From: Methyloligella sp050110875
Lineage (GTDB): Bacteria; Pseudomonadota; Alphaproteobacteria; Rhizobiales; Methyloligellaceae
Direction of reading: 5' to 3'
NCBI GenBank assembly: GCA_050110875.1
Contig: CP188828.1
Span: 1,302,001-1,366,000, forward strand
DNA: 64,000 nucleotides
This document shows, one piece after another, positions 1-9,121 of the stretch. The stretch's first letter is position 1. Each line of letters begins with the position of its first letter. A model generated the notes under the pieces. The model did no database searches and was not told the origin of the DNA. It saw nothing but the letters and a program-made list of their open reading frames with translations. A program made the translations under genes and the position numbers.

Positions 1-1
1 A

Positions 2-118
2 GCCGACGGCTTGGTGCCGATGGTGGAATCGTCGAGAAATTGCAGGCTCGACTTTCTTGCCTATCTGCTCGGCATGGCGTTGAAAGAGGCGCGACGCCTC
101 TCGGCCCGCCAGGACTGA
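2..118 (+). CDS. 3' end of a small unknown protein (5' part outside window)
   Basis: The reading frame is open from the left edge to a TGA at 116-118 and encodes about 38 residues, ending in a helical stretch with the motif LDFLAYLLGMALKEARRL. Similar amphipathic C-termini are common in short uncharacterised alphaproteobacterial proteins, so a real gene end is plausible. The upstream part and the start are not in the window, and no function can be given. The alternative is that this is non-coding sequence before the Nudix gene. Confidence 0.45.
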   Translation, partial: ADGLVPMVESSRNCRLDFLAYLLGMALKEARRLSARQD

Positions 119-237
119 CAAGCTGCCTTCAGGTATACTCGGCTCGCCTTGCGCGGGCCTTTTGCTTGTCCGATGCCTGCTCGTCGTCCCGGCCGTCCGG
201 GATTGACGCGGTATGCGGGCTCTGGAATGGCTATCCC

Positions 238-663
238 ATGGGAATGCCAGCCACGCCCGCTCTCACCACCGACTGCGTGATCTTGGATGCGCAGGGCCGG
301 GTGCTGTTGATCCGGCGAAAGAATCCGCCCTTTCAAGGGGAATATGCGCTGCCCGGCGGTTTCGTCGATATCGGCGAGACCGTGGAAGACGCCTGCCGCC
401 GAGAGGTCGAGGAGGAGGTCGGACTGACCGTCGGCGCTCTCACCTTGATCGGCGTTTTCTCGGATCCGAACCGCGATCCGCGCGGCCATACGGTGAGCGC
501 CGCCTTCCTCACCGTGCTGAAGGAGGCGGCGGCGCCGGTGGCGGGGGACGATGCGGCGGCGGCGGAATGGATCGACGATTGGCAAAGCGTTGATCTTGCC
601 TTCGATCACGCGCAGATTATGAAACAGGCGATGCGGCTCGCGGACTCGGTGAGCAAGAGCTAG
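238..663 (+). CDS. Nudix hydrolase
   Basis: A 141-residue protein of the Nudix fold, which hydrolyses nucleoside diphosphates linked to another moiety using Mg2+. The Nudix box is complete at about residues 41-63 (GGFVDIGETVEDACRREVEE followed by EVGL), preceded by a typical VLLIRRKNPPFQG strand and ALPGG turn. The frame stays open further upstream to about position 40, but that extension is cysteine- and arginine-rich and unlike the family, so the ATG at 238 (or at 244) is chosen. The substrate cannot be told from sequence; ADP-ribose- or oxidised-nucleotide-type activity is usual for this subgroup. It lies 62 bp before hemH on the same strand. Confidence 0.88.
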   Translation: MGMPATPALTTDCVILDAQGRVLLIRRKNPPFQGEYALPGGFVDIGETVEDACRREVEEEVGLTVGALTLIGVFSDPNRDPRGHTVSAAFLTVLKEAAAPVAGDDAAAAEWIDDWQSVDLAFDHAQIMKQAMRLADSVSKS

Positions 664-725
664 TCCGCTGTTCCAGAATGGTTTATTTAACGCCTCCCCC
701 GAGGCGTCCCCAAAGGTTGCAAGCA

Positions 726-1775
726 ATGACTGAGAGGCCAGGTCCCTGCCAATTCGCAGCTGAAAATCCAGGTGTGAGTCATCCGGGTGGCCGGGTCGGC
801 GTGCTGTTGGTGAATCTAGGCACGCCGGACGACACCACCTATTGGCCCATGCGGCGGTATCTGAAGGAGTTTCTTTCCGACCGCCGGGTGATCGAGACCA
901 ATCGCTTGATCTGGTGGCCCGTGCTGAACGGTATCATCCTGACCACGCGGCCGAAGAAGAGCGGCGAGGCCTATGCCTCGATCTGGAACAAGGAGCGGGG
1001 GGAATCGCCGCTGCGCACCATCACGCGCAACCAGGCGGAGAAGCTCGCGGCCCGTTTTGCCGGCATGCCGGAGATCGTCGTGGATTGGGCCATGCGTTAC
1101 GGGAATCCTTCCATCGCCTCCCGGATCGCGGCGCTGGCCTCGGCCGGGTGCGATCGGCTGCTGGTCTTCCCGCTCTATCCGCAATACGCCGCGCCGACCA
1201 CCGCCACGGTGAACGACAAGGTGTTCGATGCGCTGAAGCAAATGCGCTTTCAGCCGGCCTTGCGCACGGTGCCGGCCTATCCGACGGAGCCGGTCTATAT
1301 CCGCGCGCTCGCCAATTCGGTGCGCGAGCATTTGCTTGCGCTCGACTACGAGCCGGAGGTGATCCTCGCCTCGTTCCACGGTCTGCCGAAGGAATATGTC
1401 GAGAAGGGCGATCCGTATCAGGTCCAATGCAAGCAGACGGCTGACGCGTTGCGGCAGGAGCTCGGTTTCGACGAGCACAAATTGCGGCTTACCTTCCAGT
1501 CCCGCTTCGGTCCGGCGGAATGGCTGACGCCCTATACGGACGAGACGGTGGAGGCGCTGGCCAAGGAAGGCGTGAAGCGCCTTGCCATTCTAACGCCGGG
1601 CTTCGTCGCCGATTGCGTGGAGACCCTGGAGGAGATCAACGGCGAAGCCCGGGAGATCTTCGAGGAGAATGGCGGCGAGAAATTCAGCTTCATTCCCTGC
1701 CTGAACGATAGCGATGCGGGCATGCGGGTGCTCGAGACGATCGTCGACCGGGAGCTCGAGGGCTGGGTCCGCTAA
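726..1775 (+). CDS. hemH: Ferrochelatase (protoheme ferro-lyase)
   Basis: HemH inserts Fe2+ into protoporphyrin IX in the last step of haem synthesis. The 349-residue product has the family landmarks: LLVNLGTPD near the N-terminus, SFHGLPKEYVEKGDPY with the metal-handling histidine near residue 217, and FVADCVETLEEI near residue 290 carrying the conserved glutamate. An in-frame ATG at 678 would add 16 residues (Pro/Arg-rich); the ATG at 726 gives a more usual length. Assignment by family motifs is firm. No regulatory site was recognised in front. Confidence 0.95.
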   Translation: MTERPGPCQFAAENPGVSHPGGRVGVLLVNLGTPDDTTYWPMRRYLKEFLSDRRVIETNRLIWWPVLNGIILTTRPKKSGEAYASIWNKERGESPLRTITRNQAEKLAARFAGMPEIVVDWAMRYGNPSIASRIAALASAGCDRLLVFPLYPQYAAPTTATVNDKVFDALKQMRFQPALRTVPAYPTEPVYIRALANSVREHLLALDYEPEVILASFHGLPKEYVEKGDPYQVQCKQTADALRQELGFDEHKLRLTFQSRFGPAEWLTPYTDETVEALAKEGVKRLAILTPGFVADCVETLEEINGEAREIFEENGGEKFSFIPCLNDSDAGMRVLETIVDRELEGWVR

Positions 1776-1879
1776 CCACCGATTTGCCGAATTTCTATCG
1801 AGCCTGATCCGTTTTTGGCTTAAGGTCTGCCTCCGAACGGGCGGGCGCTAGGCTCGCGTCCGGCCGCTGGAGGAACGCG

Positions 1880-2857
1880 ATGTTCGGCTTCAATCTCTTC
1901 GTTCTGGTTCTGCTCGTCCTCTTCATCGTCGTCATTCTGGCGGGGGTGAAGGTGGTGCCGCAGGGGTACAACTACACGGTCGAGCGGTTCGGGCGTTATA
2001 CGCGGACATTACAGCCCGGCCTGACCCTGATCATTCCTTTCATCGACCGGATCGGCCGCAAGATCAATATGATGGAGCAGGTCGCCGAGGTGCCGAGCCA
2101 GGAGGTGATCACCCGCGACAATGCCATGGTGCGGGTCGACGGGGTCTGCTTCTTCCAGGTGTTGGACGCGGCGCAGGCCAGCTACGAGGTCACCGATCTG
2201 GAGCTGGCGGTGATGAATCTCACCATGACCAATATCCGGACCGTGATGGGCGGCATGGATTTGGACGAGCTGCTCTCCCAGCGCGACGAGATCAATCACC
2301 GGCTGCTCCGGGTGGTGGATGACGCGACCCATAGCTGGGGCGTGAAGATCACCCGTATCGAGATCAAGGATATCGAGCCGCCGCGGGATCTGGTGGATGC
2401 CATGGCGCGGCAGATGAAAGCCGAGCGTGACAAGCGTGCCGCCATTCTGGTGGCCGAGGGCGAGCGGCAATCGGAGATCCTGGAGGCGGAAGGCCAGAAA
2501 CAGGCGCAGATCCTGGCCGCGGAAGGCCGGCGCGAGGCTGCCTATCGGGATGCCGAGGCGCGGGAGCGCGAGGCGGAAGCGGAGGCCAAGGCGACCCGGA
2601 TGGTGTCCGAGGCGATTGCCGCCGGCAACGTGCAGGCGATCAACTATTTCGTCGCCGACAAATATGTCGAGGCTCTGAAAGAGCTGGCCGCGGCCAAGAA
2701 CCAAAAGGTGCTGATGCTGCCGCTGGAGGCAAGCTCGCTGATCGGCTCCATCGCGGGCGTTTCGGAAATCGCGCGGGAAGCTTTCGGGCGCGGCAATACG
2801 GACGGAACACCGCCGTCCGGAGGCGGCGTCCCGCGGAGTGGACCGCGCAAGAGCTGA
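1880..2857 (+). CDS. SPFH/Band 7 membrane protein (stomatin/QmcA-like)
   Basis: A 325-residue membrane scaffold protein. It has one N-terminal membrane segment (about residues 4-24), an SPFH domain (about 25-180, with VPQGYNYTVERFGRYT and GGMDLDELLSQRDEIN), then a long Ala/Glu/Arg heptad region (about 185-250) that should form the coiled coil through which these proteins oligomerise into rings. The tail is Gly/Pro-rich. A GGAGGAA ribosome site sits just before the ATG. The next gene is NfeD, the classic partner of this family; the pair is thought to organise membrane microdomains and membrane-protein quality control. No protease domain is fused. Confidence 0.93.
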   Translation: MFGFNLFVLVLLVLFIVVILAGVKVVPQGYNYTVERFGRYTRTLQPGLTLIIPFIDRIGRKINMMEQVAEVPSQEVITRDNAMVRVDGVCFFQVLDAAQASYEVTDLELAVMNLTMTNIRTVMGGMDLDELLSQRDEINHRLLRVVDDATHSWGVKITRIEIKDIEPPRDLVDAMARQMKAERDKRAAILVAEGERQSEILEAEGQKQAQILAAEGRREAAYRDAEAREREAEAEAKATRMVSEAIAAGNVQAINYFVADKYVEALKELAAAKNQKVLMLPLEASSLIGSIAGVSEIAREAFGRGNTDGTPPSGGGVPRSGPRKS

Positions 2858-2897
2858 TCTGAGCGGGACGCGGTGCCTGGACTGAAAGGAGGACCCG

Positions 2898-3356
2898 ATG
2901 GAGGATAGCTTCTTATTCGGTCCTTGGGGCTGGATGGTGCTGGCGGCCGTATTGTTCGTGCTGGAGATCACGGCGCCCGGCATCTTCTTCATGTGGTTCG
3001 GCCTGGCGGCCGCGGTCACCGGGCTGATCACCTTCGGCTACGACATTTCCTGGCAGTGGCAGCTTATCTGGTTCGGCGTGCTTTCGCTCATCGCCGTGGG
3101 ACTGGCGGCGCGTTATCTGCGCAGCCATCCGCTGGCGAGCGAGCGACCGCTTCTGAATCTTCGTGCCACGCGGCATGTCGGGAAGACCTATATTCTCGTC
3201 GATCCGATCGTTGACGGGCGCGGCAGCGTGCGGATCGGCGACAGCGTTTGGCGGGTTTCCGGGCCGGAGCTGCCGGCCGGCGAGAAGGTGACGGTCACTG
3301 GGGCGGACGGCACGCTGCTTCATGTGACGAAGGCGGAGGGAAGCGAAGCGGCCTGA
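2898..3356 (+). CDS. NfeD-like short membrane protein
   Basis: A 152-residue protein of the short NfeD type (NfeD1b-like, without the ClpP-like protease domain). Three hydrophobic segments occupy roughly residues 8-80 (WGWMVLAAVLFVLEITAPGI, then FGLAAAVTGLITF, then LIWFGVLSLIAVGLAARYL), followed by a soluble C-terminal half expected to form an OB fold (GRGSVRIGDSVWRV). AAAGGAGG lies in front of the ATG. It is 40 bp downstream of the SPFH gene and almost certainly co-transcribed with it. Confidence 0.92.
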   Translation: MEDSFLFGPWGWMVLAAVLFVLEITAPGIFFMWFGLAAAVTGLITFGYDISWQWQLIWFGVLSLIAVGLAARYLRSHPLASERPLLNLRATRHVGKTYILVDPIVDGRGSVRIGDSVWRVSGPELPAGEKVTVTGADGTLLHVTKAEGSEAA

Positions 3357-3462
3357 GAAGAAGCACCTAAGACTCTGTAAAGCAGTCTACGAAACTGTAA
3401 TCCGGTTGCCGTAATTTCGCCCCTTGCAACTTGAGGGTGGGTGTCTGGGTTCTACGATAGCG

Positions 3463-3483
3463 TGGGGTCAGAAATCGACCCCA
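3463..3483. promoter_or_regulatory. Inverted repeat in front of the radical SAM gene
   Basis: A perfect 7-bp inverted repeat TGGGGTC-N7-GACCCCA lies 16 bp before the start codon of the radical SAM gene, just upstream of its ribosome site. It could be an operator or an mRNA hairpin affecting translation. It is seen directly in the sequence; any function is inference. Confidence 0.4.
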
Positions 3484-3499
3484 GCGGATGGGAGGACGA

Positions 3500-5131
3500 A
3501 TGGCCGACATCGTCATCATCAATCCACGCTTCGATGTCTCCTTTTGGGGGATGGAGCACTGCATGGGATTGCTTGGCAAACGGGCCAATCTTCCCGTCGC
3601 CTGCCTCGCTCTGCTCGCCTCTCTGGTTCCCGAAAAGCACGACGTCACCCTGATCGACGAGAATGTCGAGGATATCGATTTCGACCGGTTGATGCGGGCG
3701 GATCTGGTCTGTCTCACGGGCATGAGCATCCAGGGGCGCCGCATCGGCGAGATTCTGGAAGAGGTGCGCAAGCAGGGCGTGATGACCGCGGTCGGCGGCC
3801 CCATGGCGACGGTGGAGCCGGAGCAGCTCGAAGGCTTGTGCGACGTGATCTTCGTCGGCGAGGCCGACACCACCTGGCCGCAATTTCTGGAAGATTGGGA
3901 GAACGGCACCCATAAGGCGCGCTACGAGCAGACCGAGAAGACCGATATCGAGAAGTTGCCGCTACCCAAGGTCGAGCTCCTGAAAGCGGAGCGCTACATG
4001 TTCGGCAGCATGCAGATCAGCCGAGGCTGTCCGTTCACGTGCGAGTTCTGCGATATCATCGTGACCTTCGGCCGGAGGCCGCGGCTGAAAACCTCCGAGC
4101 AGGTCATCGCGGAGCTGGAATCCTTCGAGAAGGCGGGGCTCAAGATCGTCTTCGTCGTCGACGACAATCTGATCGGCAACAAGAAGGCGATCAAACCGAT
4201 CCTGCGCGATATCATCGAGTGGCAGCAGGCCCGCGCCTATCCGCTGACCCTTTTCACCGAGGCCTCCCTCGATCTCGCCGAGGACGAGGAGCTCATGGAG
4301 CTGATGGGGCTGGCCAATTTCCAGAGCGTGTTCATCGGCATCGAGACGCCGAACGAGGACTCGCTCCGGGAGACGAAGAAGCTACAGAATGTGCGGCCCA
4401 ATGCGGGCTCGTTGCTGGACCGTGTGCACCGTATCCAGGATCACGGCATCGATGTCTGGTGCGGCATGATCGTCGGCTTCGACCACGACGAGCCGGAGAT
4501 CTTCGAGGTGATGCCGCGCTTCCTCTCCGATGCGCGTATTGCTTCGGCGCTGATCGGCATGCTGCACGCGATCCCGACGACGCCGCTCTATAAGCGGCTG
4601 AAGGAGGCGGGCCGGCTGAACGACGATGACGCCTCCGATTGCTACGGCACCAATGTGATCCCTCTCGGCATGAGCCGAGAAGAGCTGCGCGACGGGTTCA
4701 TCCGGGTAATGCAGACATCCTATGGCGCGGAGGCCTATTTCGATCGGCTCGATTCTCTCTTCGTCGAGGACCGGTTCCGCTTCGTGCTGCATCACCTCTC
4801 TTACTGGCGGCGGCATCCGCTGGCCTATGCCAAGCGGGCGGCGCTGAACTACGCGCGCTTCGCGGTGGTGAGCACGCGGCTTCTGCGCCAGGTGGAGGAC
4901 GAGACCCTGCGCCAGCGCTATAAGACGCAACTTGCCCGCATCGCGAAGACGCGCCCTCTGGAGCCGCATATCCTCTTCGTCTATGCGCTGAAGGTGGCGC
5001 TGCACTATCATTATGCGAAGCTGACCGCGCAGCTTTCGGACGTCTATGACGAGGAGGCGGTGATGCCCAATGCCGGGCGGTCTTTCTCCCGCGTGCGCCG
5101 GCCGGAGCCGGTGCAGGTACTTGCCTCATAA
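3500..5131 (+). CDS. B12-binding-type radical SAM protein with DUF4070 tail
   Basis: A 543-residue class B radical SAM protein. It has an N-terminal cobalamin-binding-like Rossmann domain (about 1-140, with VGGPMATVEPEQLEG and FVGEADTTWPQFLEDW), a radical SAM barrel with the 4Fe-4S motif C177-x3-C181-x2-C184 (RGCPFTCEFCDI), and a DUF4070-type C-terminal region. Relatives include methyltransferases such as the hopanoid C-2 methylase HpnP, but this member is not clearly HpnP and no hopanoid genes are nearby, so the substrate is unknown. The start at 3500 is preferred over the ATG at 3488 because GGGAGG lies about 6 bp before it. A 131-bp gap with a palindrome separates it from nfeD. Confidence 0.88.
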   Translation: MADIVIINPRFDVSFWGMEHCMGLLGKRANLPVACLALLASLVPEKHDVTLIDENVEDIDFDRLMRADLVCLTGMSIQGRRIGEILEEVRKQGVMTAVGGPMATVEPEQLEGLCDVIFVGEADTTWPQFLEDWENGTHKARYEQTEKTDIEKLPLPKVELLKAERYMFGSMQISRGCPFTCEFCDIIVTFGRRPRLKTSEQVIAELESFEKAGLKIVFVVDDNLIGNKKAIKPILRDIIEWQQARAYPLTLFTEASLDLAEDEELMELMGLANFQSVFIGIETPNEDSLRETKKLQNVRPNAGSLLDRVHRIQDHGIDVWCGMIVGFDHDEPEIFEVMPRFLSDARIASALIGMLHAIPTTPLYKRLKEAGRLNDDDASDCYGTNVIPLGMSREELRDGFIRVMQTSYGAEAYFDRLDSLFVEDRFRFVLHHLSYWRRHPLAYAKRAALNYARFAVVSTRLLRQVEDETLRQRYKTQLARIAKTRPLEPHILFVYALKVALHYHYAKLTAQLSDVYDEEAVMPNAGRSFSRVRRPEPVQVLAS

Positions 5132-5152
5132 GCGCTGGCGCGGAAGTCCGGT

Positions 5153-6202
5153 CTAAACCACGCCGGCGCGGAGCAGGTCGTGGATGTGCACGATGCCGAC
5201 CGGCTTGCCGCTTTCCACCACGAACAGAGCAGTAAAGGGACGCTCGCTCATATTCATGATGGCGAGCGCCTCGGAGCTCATGGTGTCTGGCGCGACCGTC
5301 TTGGGGTCGGGCGTCATGATATCGCCGGCGCGGCTCTGTAGGAGCCCGTCGCCCATATGGCGGCGGAGGTCGCCATCGGTGATGATGCCGATGAGCCTAT
5401 TCGTTTGATCCACCACGCCGAGGCAGCCGAACGCCTTTTCGGTCATGACGACGAGCGCCTCGGCCATGGGCGTATCGGCGTTTGTGATGGGCAGGCGCTC
5501 TTCCTTATGCATCAGGTCGGCGACGAATTTCAGCTTGGCGCCGAGCTTGCCGCCGGGGTGGAAGATCTTGAAGTCGCCGGCGGTGAAACCCTTGCTCTCC
5601 AGCAGCGCGATGGCGAGGCTGTCGCCGAGAGCGAGCTGCATGGTGGTGGAGGTGGTCGGCGCGAGACCCAGCGGGCAGGCCTCCTTGGCCTGGGGCAGGG
5701 CGAGCACGAGCTCCGCCGCTTCGGCCAGGGTGCTCTCCGCGTTGGAGGTCACCGCGATCAGGGGTACGGCAAAGCGGCTGGAATAAGAGACGATATTGCC
5801 AAGCTCGATGGTTTCGCCGGACCAGGAAAAGGCCAGGATCACGTCCTGGCCGGTGATCATGCCCATATCGCCGTGGCTCGCCTCCGTCGGGTGGACGAAA
5901 TAGGCGGGCGTGCCGGTGGAGGACAGGGTGGCGGCCACCTTCAGGCCGATATGGCCGCTCTTGCCGATCCCGGTGACGATGACCCGGCCCTGACAGGCGC
6001 GAATGTCCGAGACGGCCTTGGCAAAATTCTCGGCGAGGTCGGTGCGGAGCGCCGCCTCGAGGGCGCGCAGGCCCTGCACCTCGAGCTCGAGGGTGCGGGC
6101 GGCCGAGCCGATCGCATCGGTACGGATCTCTTGCACCTGCTCGCCATTTCCTTGATCGACAAGGCTTTCAGGCATGCCGTTCTGGCCGAGGCTCGCCGTC
6201 AT
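5153..6202 (-). CDS. kdsD: D-arabinose-5-phosphate isomerase (KpsF/GutQ family)
   Basis: It converts ribulose-5-phosphate to arabinose-5-phosphate, the first dedicated step towards the Kdo of lipopolysaccharide. The 349-residue protein has a SIS sugar-isomerase domain (about 35-165, with VIVTGIGKSGHIGLKVAATL and TEASHGDMGMI) followed by two CBS domains (about 210-345). The frame extends upstream to an ATG at 6277, but the ATG at 6202 has an AGGAG site about 9 bp before it and gives the family length. It is convergent with the radical SAM gene, with only about 20 bp between them. The rest of the Kdo pathway is not in the window. Confidence 0.93.
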   Translation of the reverse strand: MTASLGQNGMPESLVDQGNGEQVQEIRTDAIGSAARTLELEVQGLRALEAALRTDLAENFAKAVSDIRACQGRVIVTGIGKSGHIGLKVAATLSSTGTPAYFVHPTEASHGDMGMITGQDVILAFSWSGETIELGNIVSYSSRFAVPLIAVTSNAESTLAEAAELVLALPQAKEACPLGLAPTTSTTMQLALGDSLAIALLESKGFTAGDFKIFHPGGKLGAKLKFVADLMHKEERLPITNADTPMAEALVVMTEKAFGCLGVVDQTNRLIGIITDGDLRRHMGDGLLQSRAGDIMTPDPKTVAPDTMSSEALAIMNMSERPFTALFVVESGKPVGIVHIHDLLRAGVV

Positions 6203-6383
6203 ATGGGCTTTCTCCTGCTGCTCCGCCGATAGGTCTAGCACGATTTTGACGGCCTTAAGGCTTCCGTTTCGCCTCATTGCGAAACACGCCTAAACGCCTC
6301 GTTAACTTTATGGCCGCTAGGGTCCTAGGACAACGTCCGGAGAAGCGCGTTTCAACCGTTTTCCGGCAGCATTTCCCGAGGGT

Positions 6384-8048
6384 TTGTCCTTGCCGCGTCC
6401 TCATCACACAAGCGCAGCGGGCGCTCTCGCGACCGCATTGCTGCTCCTCGCGAGCTTCGCTGCGCCGTGCCACGCCCAGAGCGATGAAGATCCTTTCCTG
6501 CGGGGGCCGATCACGCCCGAGGTGCAGGAGGAGGAAGCGGTCGAGGCGGAAGAATATTACAGCGGCGGCGCGATTCCGGATCGCTATTCGAATGAGGCCC
6601 CGCAGAACGATTACGACAGCGGCGCGACCGACGATCTGGCCGGGGATATGGGGCTGGTGGGGCCGGGCGATCCTGATCAAACCCTCGATTCCGGGCTCGG
6701 CGACGAAGGATATGTGGAAGACGAAGTGCCGCTCGGCGGGCTCGGCGATGGGCCGGAACCCGGGCGGCTCGGGGCGGGGCCCACGGTCTCGGAAGCCGAC
6801 CGGCTGGTGAAGGAGGCGGCGCAAGCCTCGGCCCGGTATCAGGGGCCGGCCCCCTTGCCGCCGCTTGTACCCGTGGCACCGGGGGCGGTCGATCCGGCAG
6901 AGGATCCCTACGCGCCGCTGGGAACGCGGATCGGTAGCTTCATCCTCTATTCGGAGCTAGTTGCCGATATCACGACGACGGATAATGCGCTGACCACCCG
7001 GACAGATCCGCAGTCGGATTGGGCGCCGGAGCTGCAGCCGGATCTCAGGCTCAGCTCCGATTGGAACCGGCATGCGCTTTCGTTCAACGTCAATGGCGAT
7101 TGGAGCTGGTATCAGCGGTTCGAGAGCCAGAACACGAGCAACTATCAAGCCCTGATGGATGGGCGGCTCGATGTGACCCGCCGCACCAACCTCACCCTGG
7201 AGCTGGAGAAGAGCCAGATCTCGGAAGGGCGCGATCAGGAGAACTTGCCGGATGCGGGGGTATTCAGCTCGGACCTTCAGGAACAGCACATCACCGCCGG
7301 TTTCAATCACCGCTTCAACCGTGTGAGCCTGGCGACGGTCGGTTCCGTCACGGACTACGACTACACGGATATCGTGCTGATCGGCGAGGATCCGGACAAT
7401 CCCACCGATCCGTTGGACCGGGATTATCTGGAAAAGGAGATCCGGCTTCGCGGTTCCTACGAGTTCAACCCGGATATGACGGCCTTCGTCGATACCGCAT
7501 TGGTGAAGCGCGACTACAAGCAGGAAATCTCGAGCGACGGCAATCAGCTCGGCTCCGAAGGGTATCGCATCCAGGCGGGGCTGGCGTTCGGTCTATTCGG
7601 CAACATCACCGGCGAGATCGGCATGGGCTACGGCGCTCAGGATCCGCTCGACGAGGATTTTGCGCTGGTGGACGGGTTCCTGCTCAATGCCGATGTGCTG
7701 TGGCAGATCACGCCGCTGACCTCGCTCAGCTTGCAGGCACGAACCAATCTCGACGAGACGACGGCGTCCGATGCGGCGGGTGCGTTCACCCGGTTCTATG
7801 GCGCGACCCTGAGCCACGAGCTGAAAGAGAACGTGATCCTGGGTGGCTTCATCACCTATGAGACGGCTGAATATATCGGCGAGGATCTCGACGATTCGCG
7901 CTGGCGGGAAGGCCTGACCGCGGAATATCTGTTCAACCGGAACATGGCGCTGATCGCCACTTACGAGCATACGGATTACTCGAGCTCCGACGCGATCGGC
8001 GACTACAAATCGAACGAGGTGACCGTGGGCATGCGCCTGCGGAAGTGA
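6384..8048 (+). CDS. Outer membrane beta-barrel protein (BBP2/DUF2320-like)
   Basis: A 554-residue exported protein starting from a TTG. An N-terminal signal peptide (about 1-31, ending in CHAQS) is followed by a Pro/Gly- and Glu/Asp-rich unstructured region (about 32-180) and then about 370 residues of alternating beta strands, with many aromatic-ended strands such as LSFNVNGDWSWYQRF and MALIATYEHTDYSSS. This matches the putative beta-barrel porin 2 family found in rhizobia, some of whose members sit near exopolysaccharide genes. The divergent kdsD and convergent galU also point to envelope polysaccharide work. Its role as a porin or polysaccharide channel is inference. Confidence 0.78.
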   Translation: MSLPRPHHTSAAGALATALLLLASFAAPCHAQSDEDPFLRGPITPEVQEEEAVEAEEYYSGGAIPDRYSNEAPQNDYDSGATDDLAGDMGLVGPGDPDQTLDSGLGDEGYVEDEVPLGGLGDGPEPGRLGAGPTVSEADRLVKEAAQASARYQGPAPLPPLVPVAPGAVDPAEDPYAPLGTRIGSFILYSELVADITTTDNALTTRTDPQSDWAPELQPDLRLSSDWNRHALSFNVNGDWSWYQRFESQNTSNYQALMDGRLDVTRRTNLTLELEKSQISEGRDQENLPDAGVFSSDLQEQHITAGFNHRFNRVSLATVGSVTDYDYTDIVLIGEDPDNPTDPLDRDYLEKEIRLRGSYEFNPDMTAFVDTALVKRDYKQEISSDGNQLGSEGYRIQAGLAFGLFGNITGEIGMGYGAQDPLDEDFALVDGFLLNADVLWQITPLTSLSLQARTNLDETTASDAAGAFTRFYGATLSHELKENVILGGFITYETAEYIGEDLDDSRWREGLTAEYLFNRNMALIATYEHTDYSSSDAIGDYKSNEVTVGMRLRK

Positions 8049-8082
8049 GTGAGGGTACCGCGCGGCAGGCCGCAGCGCGCTC

Positions 8083-8104
8083 CCTCTCCCCCGCAGGGGA
8101 GAGG
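8083..8104. repeat. Palindromic repeat, possibly a bidirectional terminator
   Basis: CCTCTCCCC-CGCA-GGGGAGAGG forms a perfect 9-bp stem between the convergent ends of the beta-barrel gene and galU. The same arm sequence occurs again at 57761-57870, so it belongs to a dispersed REP-like family. It lacks a clear T tract. Confidence 0.6.
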
Positions 8105-8135
8105 TGAATCGCGTCATGACGCGGAGAGAAAAAAC

Positions 8136-9011
8136 CTAAGGCAGCAGCCGGCGGATCTCCGCCTCGAACGGCTCGGCCAGGTCCTCCTGGTCCAGCCCGT
8201 AGGCGACATTGGCCGCCAGGAAGCCGATCTTGGAGCCGCAATCGTAAGCGGTGCCCTCGCATTTGATGGCGTGGAAGGGTTGATCCTGGAGGAGCTTGAG
8301 CATGGCGTCGGTGATCTGAATCTCGCCGCCGGCTCCGGTCTCCTGATCGGTCAGGATGTCGAAGATCTCCGGCTGCAGGATGTAGCGGCCGAGGATGCTC
8401 AAATTGGAGGGCGCGTCTTCCGGCTTCGGCTTTTCCACCATGCCGTCAACGGGGAAGATGGTGCCGTCGCCTTCGCCAACGCTCAGAATGCCGTAGCTGG
8501 AGACGGCCTCTTTCGGCACTTCCTCCACGGCGAGGACGTTTCCGCCATGGGCCTCGTAGACATCCATCATCTGGGCGAGGCAGCCTTTGCCTTCGGACTT
8601 CACCAAAACGTCGGGCAGGATCAGGGCGAAGGGCTCGTCGCCCACGATTTCGCGGGCGCACCAGACTGCATGGCCGAGGCCGAGCGGATCCTGCTGACGG
8701 GTGAAGCTGGTCTGGCCGGCAAGGGGGAGCTCGGCGTTGAGCTGGGCCAGGGTCTCGGTCTTGCCCCGGGCCGCCAGGGTATGGTCCAACTCGAACTGAC
8801 GATCGAAGTGATCTTCGATGATGCCTTTGTTCCGGCCGGTTACGAAGATCAGATGCTCGATACCGGCGGCCATCGCCTCATCGACGACGTGCTGGATCAG
8901 GGGACGATCCACCACGGTCAGCATTTCCTTCGGCATGGCCTTGGTGGCGGGAAGGAAGCGGGTGCCGAGACCGGCGACAGGGAACACAGCCTTACGTACC
9001 GGGGCGCTCAT
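8136..9011 (-). CDS. galU: UTP--glucose-1-phosphate uridylyltransferase
   Basis: GalU makes UDP-glucose from UTP and glucose-1-phosphate in the cytoplasm, supplying sugar for surface polysaccharides. The 291-residue protein has the nucleotidyltransferase signature near its N-terminus (VAGLGTRFLPATKAMPKEM), the VDRPLIQHVVDEA segment, and the VEKPKPEDAPSNL motif typical of bacterial GalU. The start has a GAGGAT site about 7 bp upstream. It is divergent from galE (110-bp gap), so both steps of UDP-galactose supply lie side by side. Confidence 0.96.
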   Translation of the reverse strand: MSAPVRKAVFPVAGLGTRFLPATKAMPKEMLTVVDRPLIQHVVDEAMAAGIEHLIFVTGRNKGIIEDHFDRQFELDHTLAARGKTETLAQLNAELPLAGQTSFTRQQDPLGLGHAVWCAREIVGDEPFALILPDVLVKSEGKGCLAQMMDVYEAHGGNVLAVEEVPKEAVSSYGILSVGEGDGTIFPVDGMVEKPKPEDAPSNLSILGRYILQPEIFDILTDQETGAGGEIQITDAMLKLLQDQPFHAIKCEGTAYDCGSKIGFLAANVAYGLDQEDLAEPFEAEIRRLLP

Positions 9012-9121
9012 TCAATCCTCATTAGGGTTAAGGATGGGAAAAAGGGTGCAGAAGCCGCGCGGCTACCGTCCTTCAACCCCTATACGATATCAAGGGGCGA
9101 AATTTTGACTCGGAGATTGGG

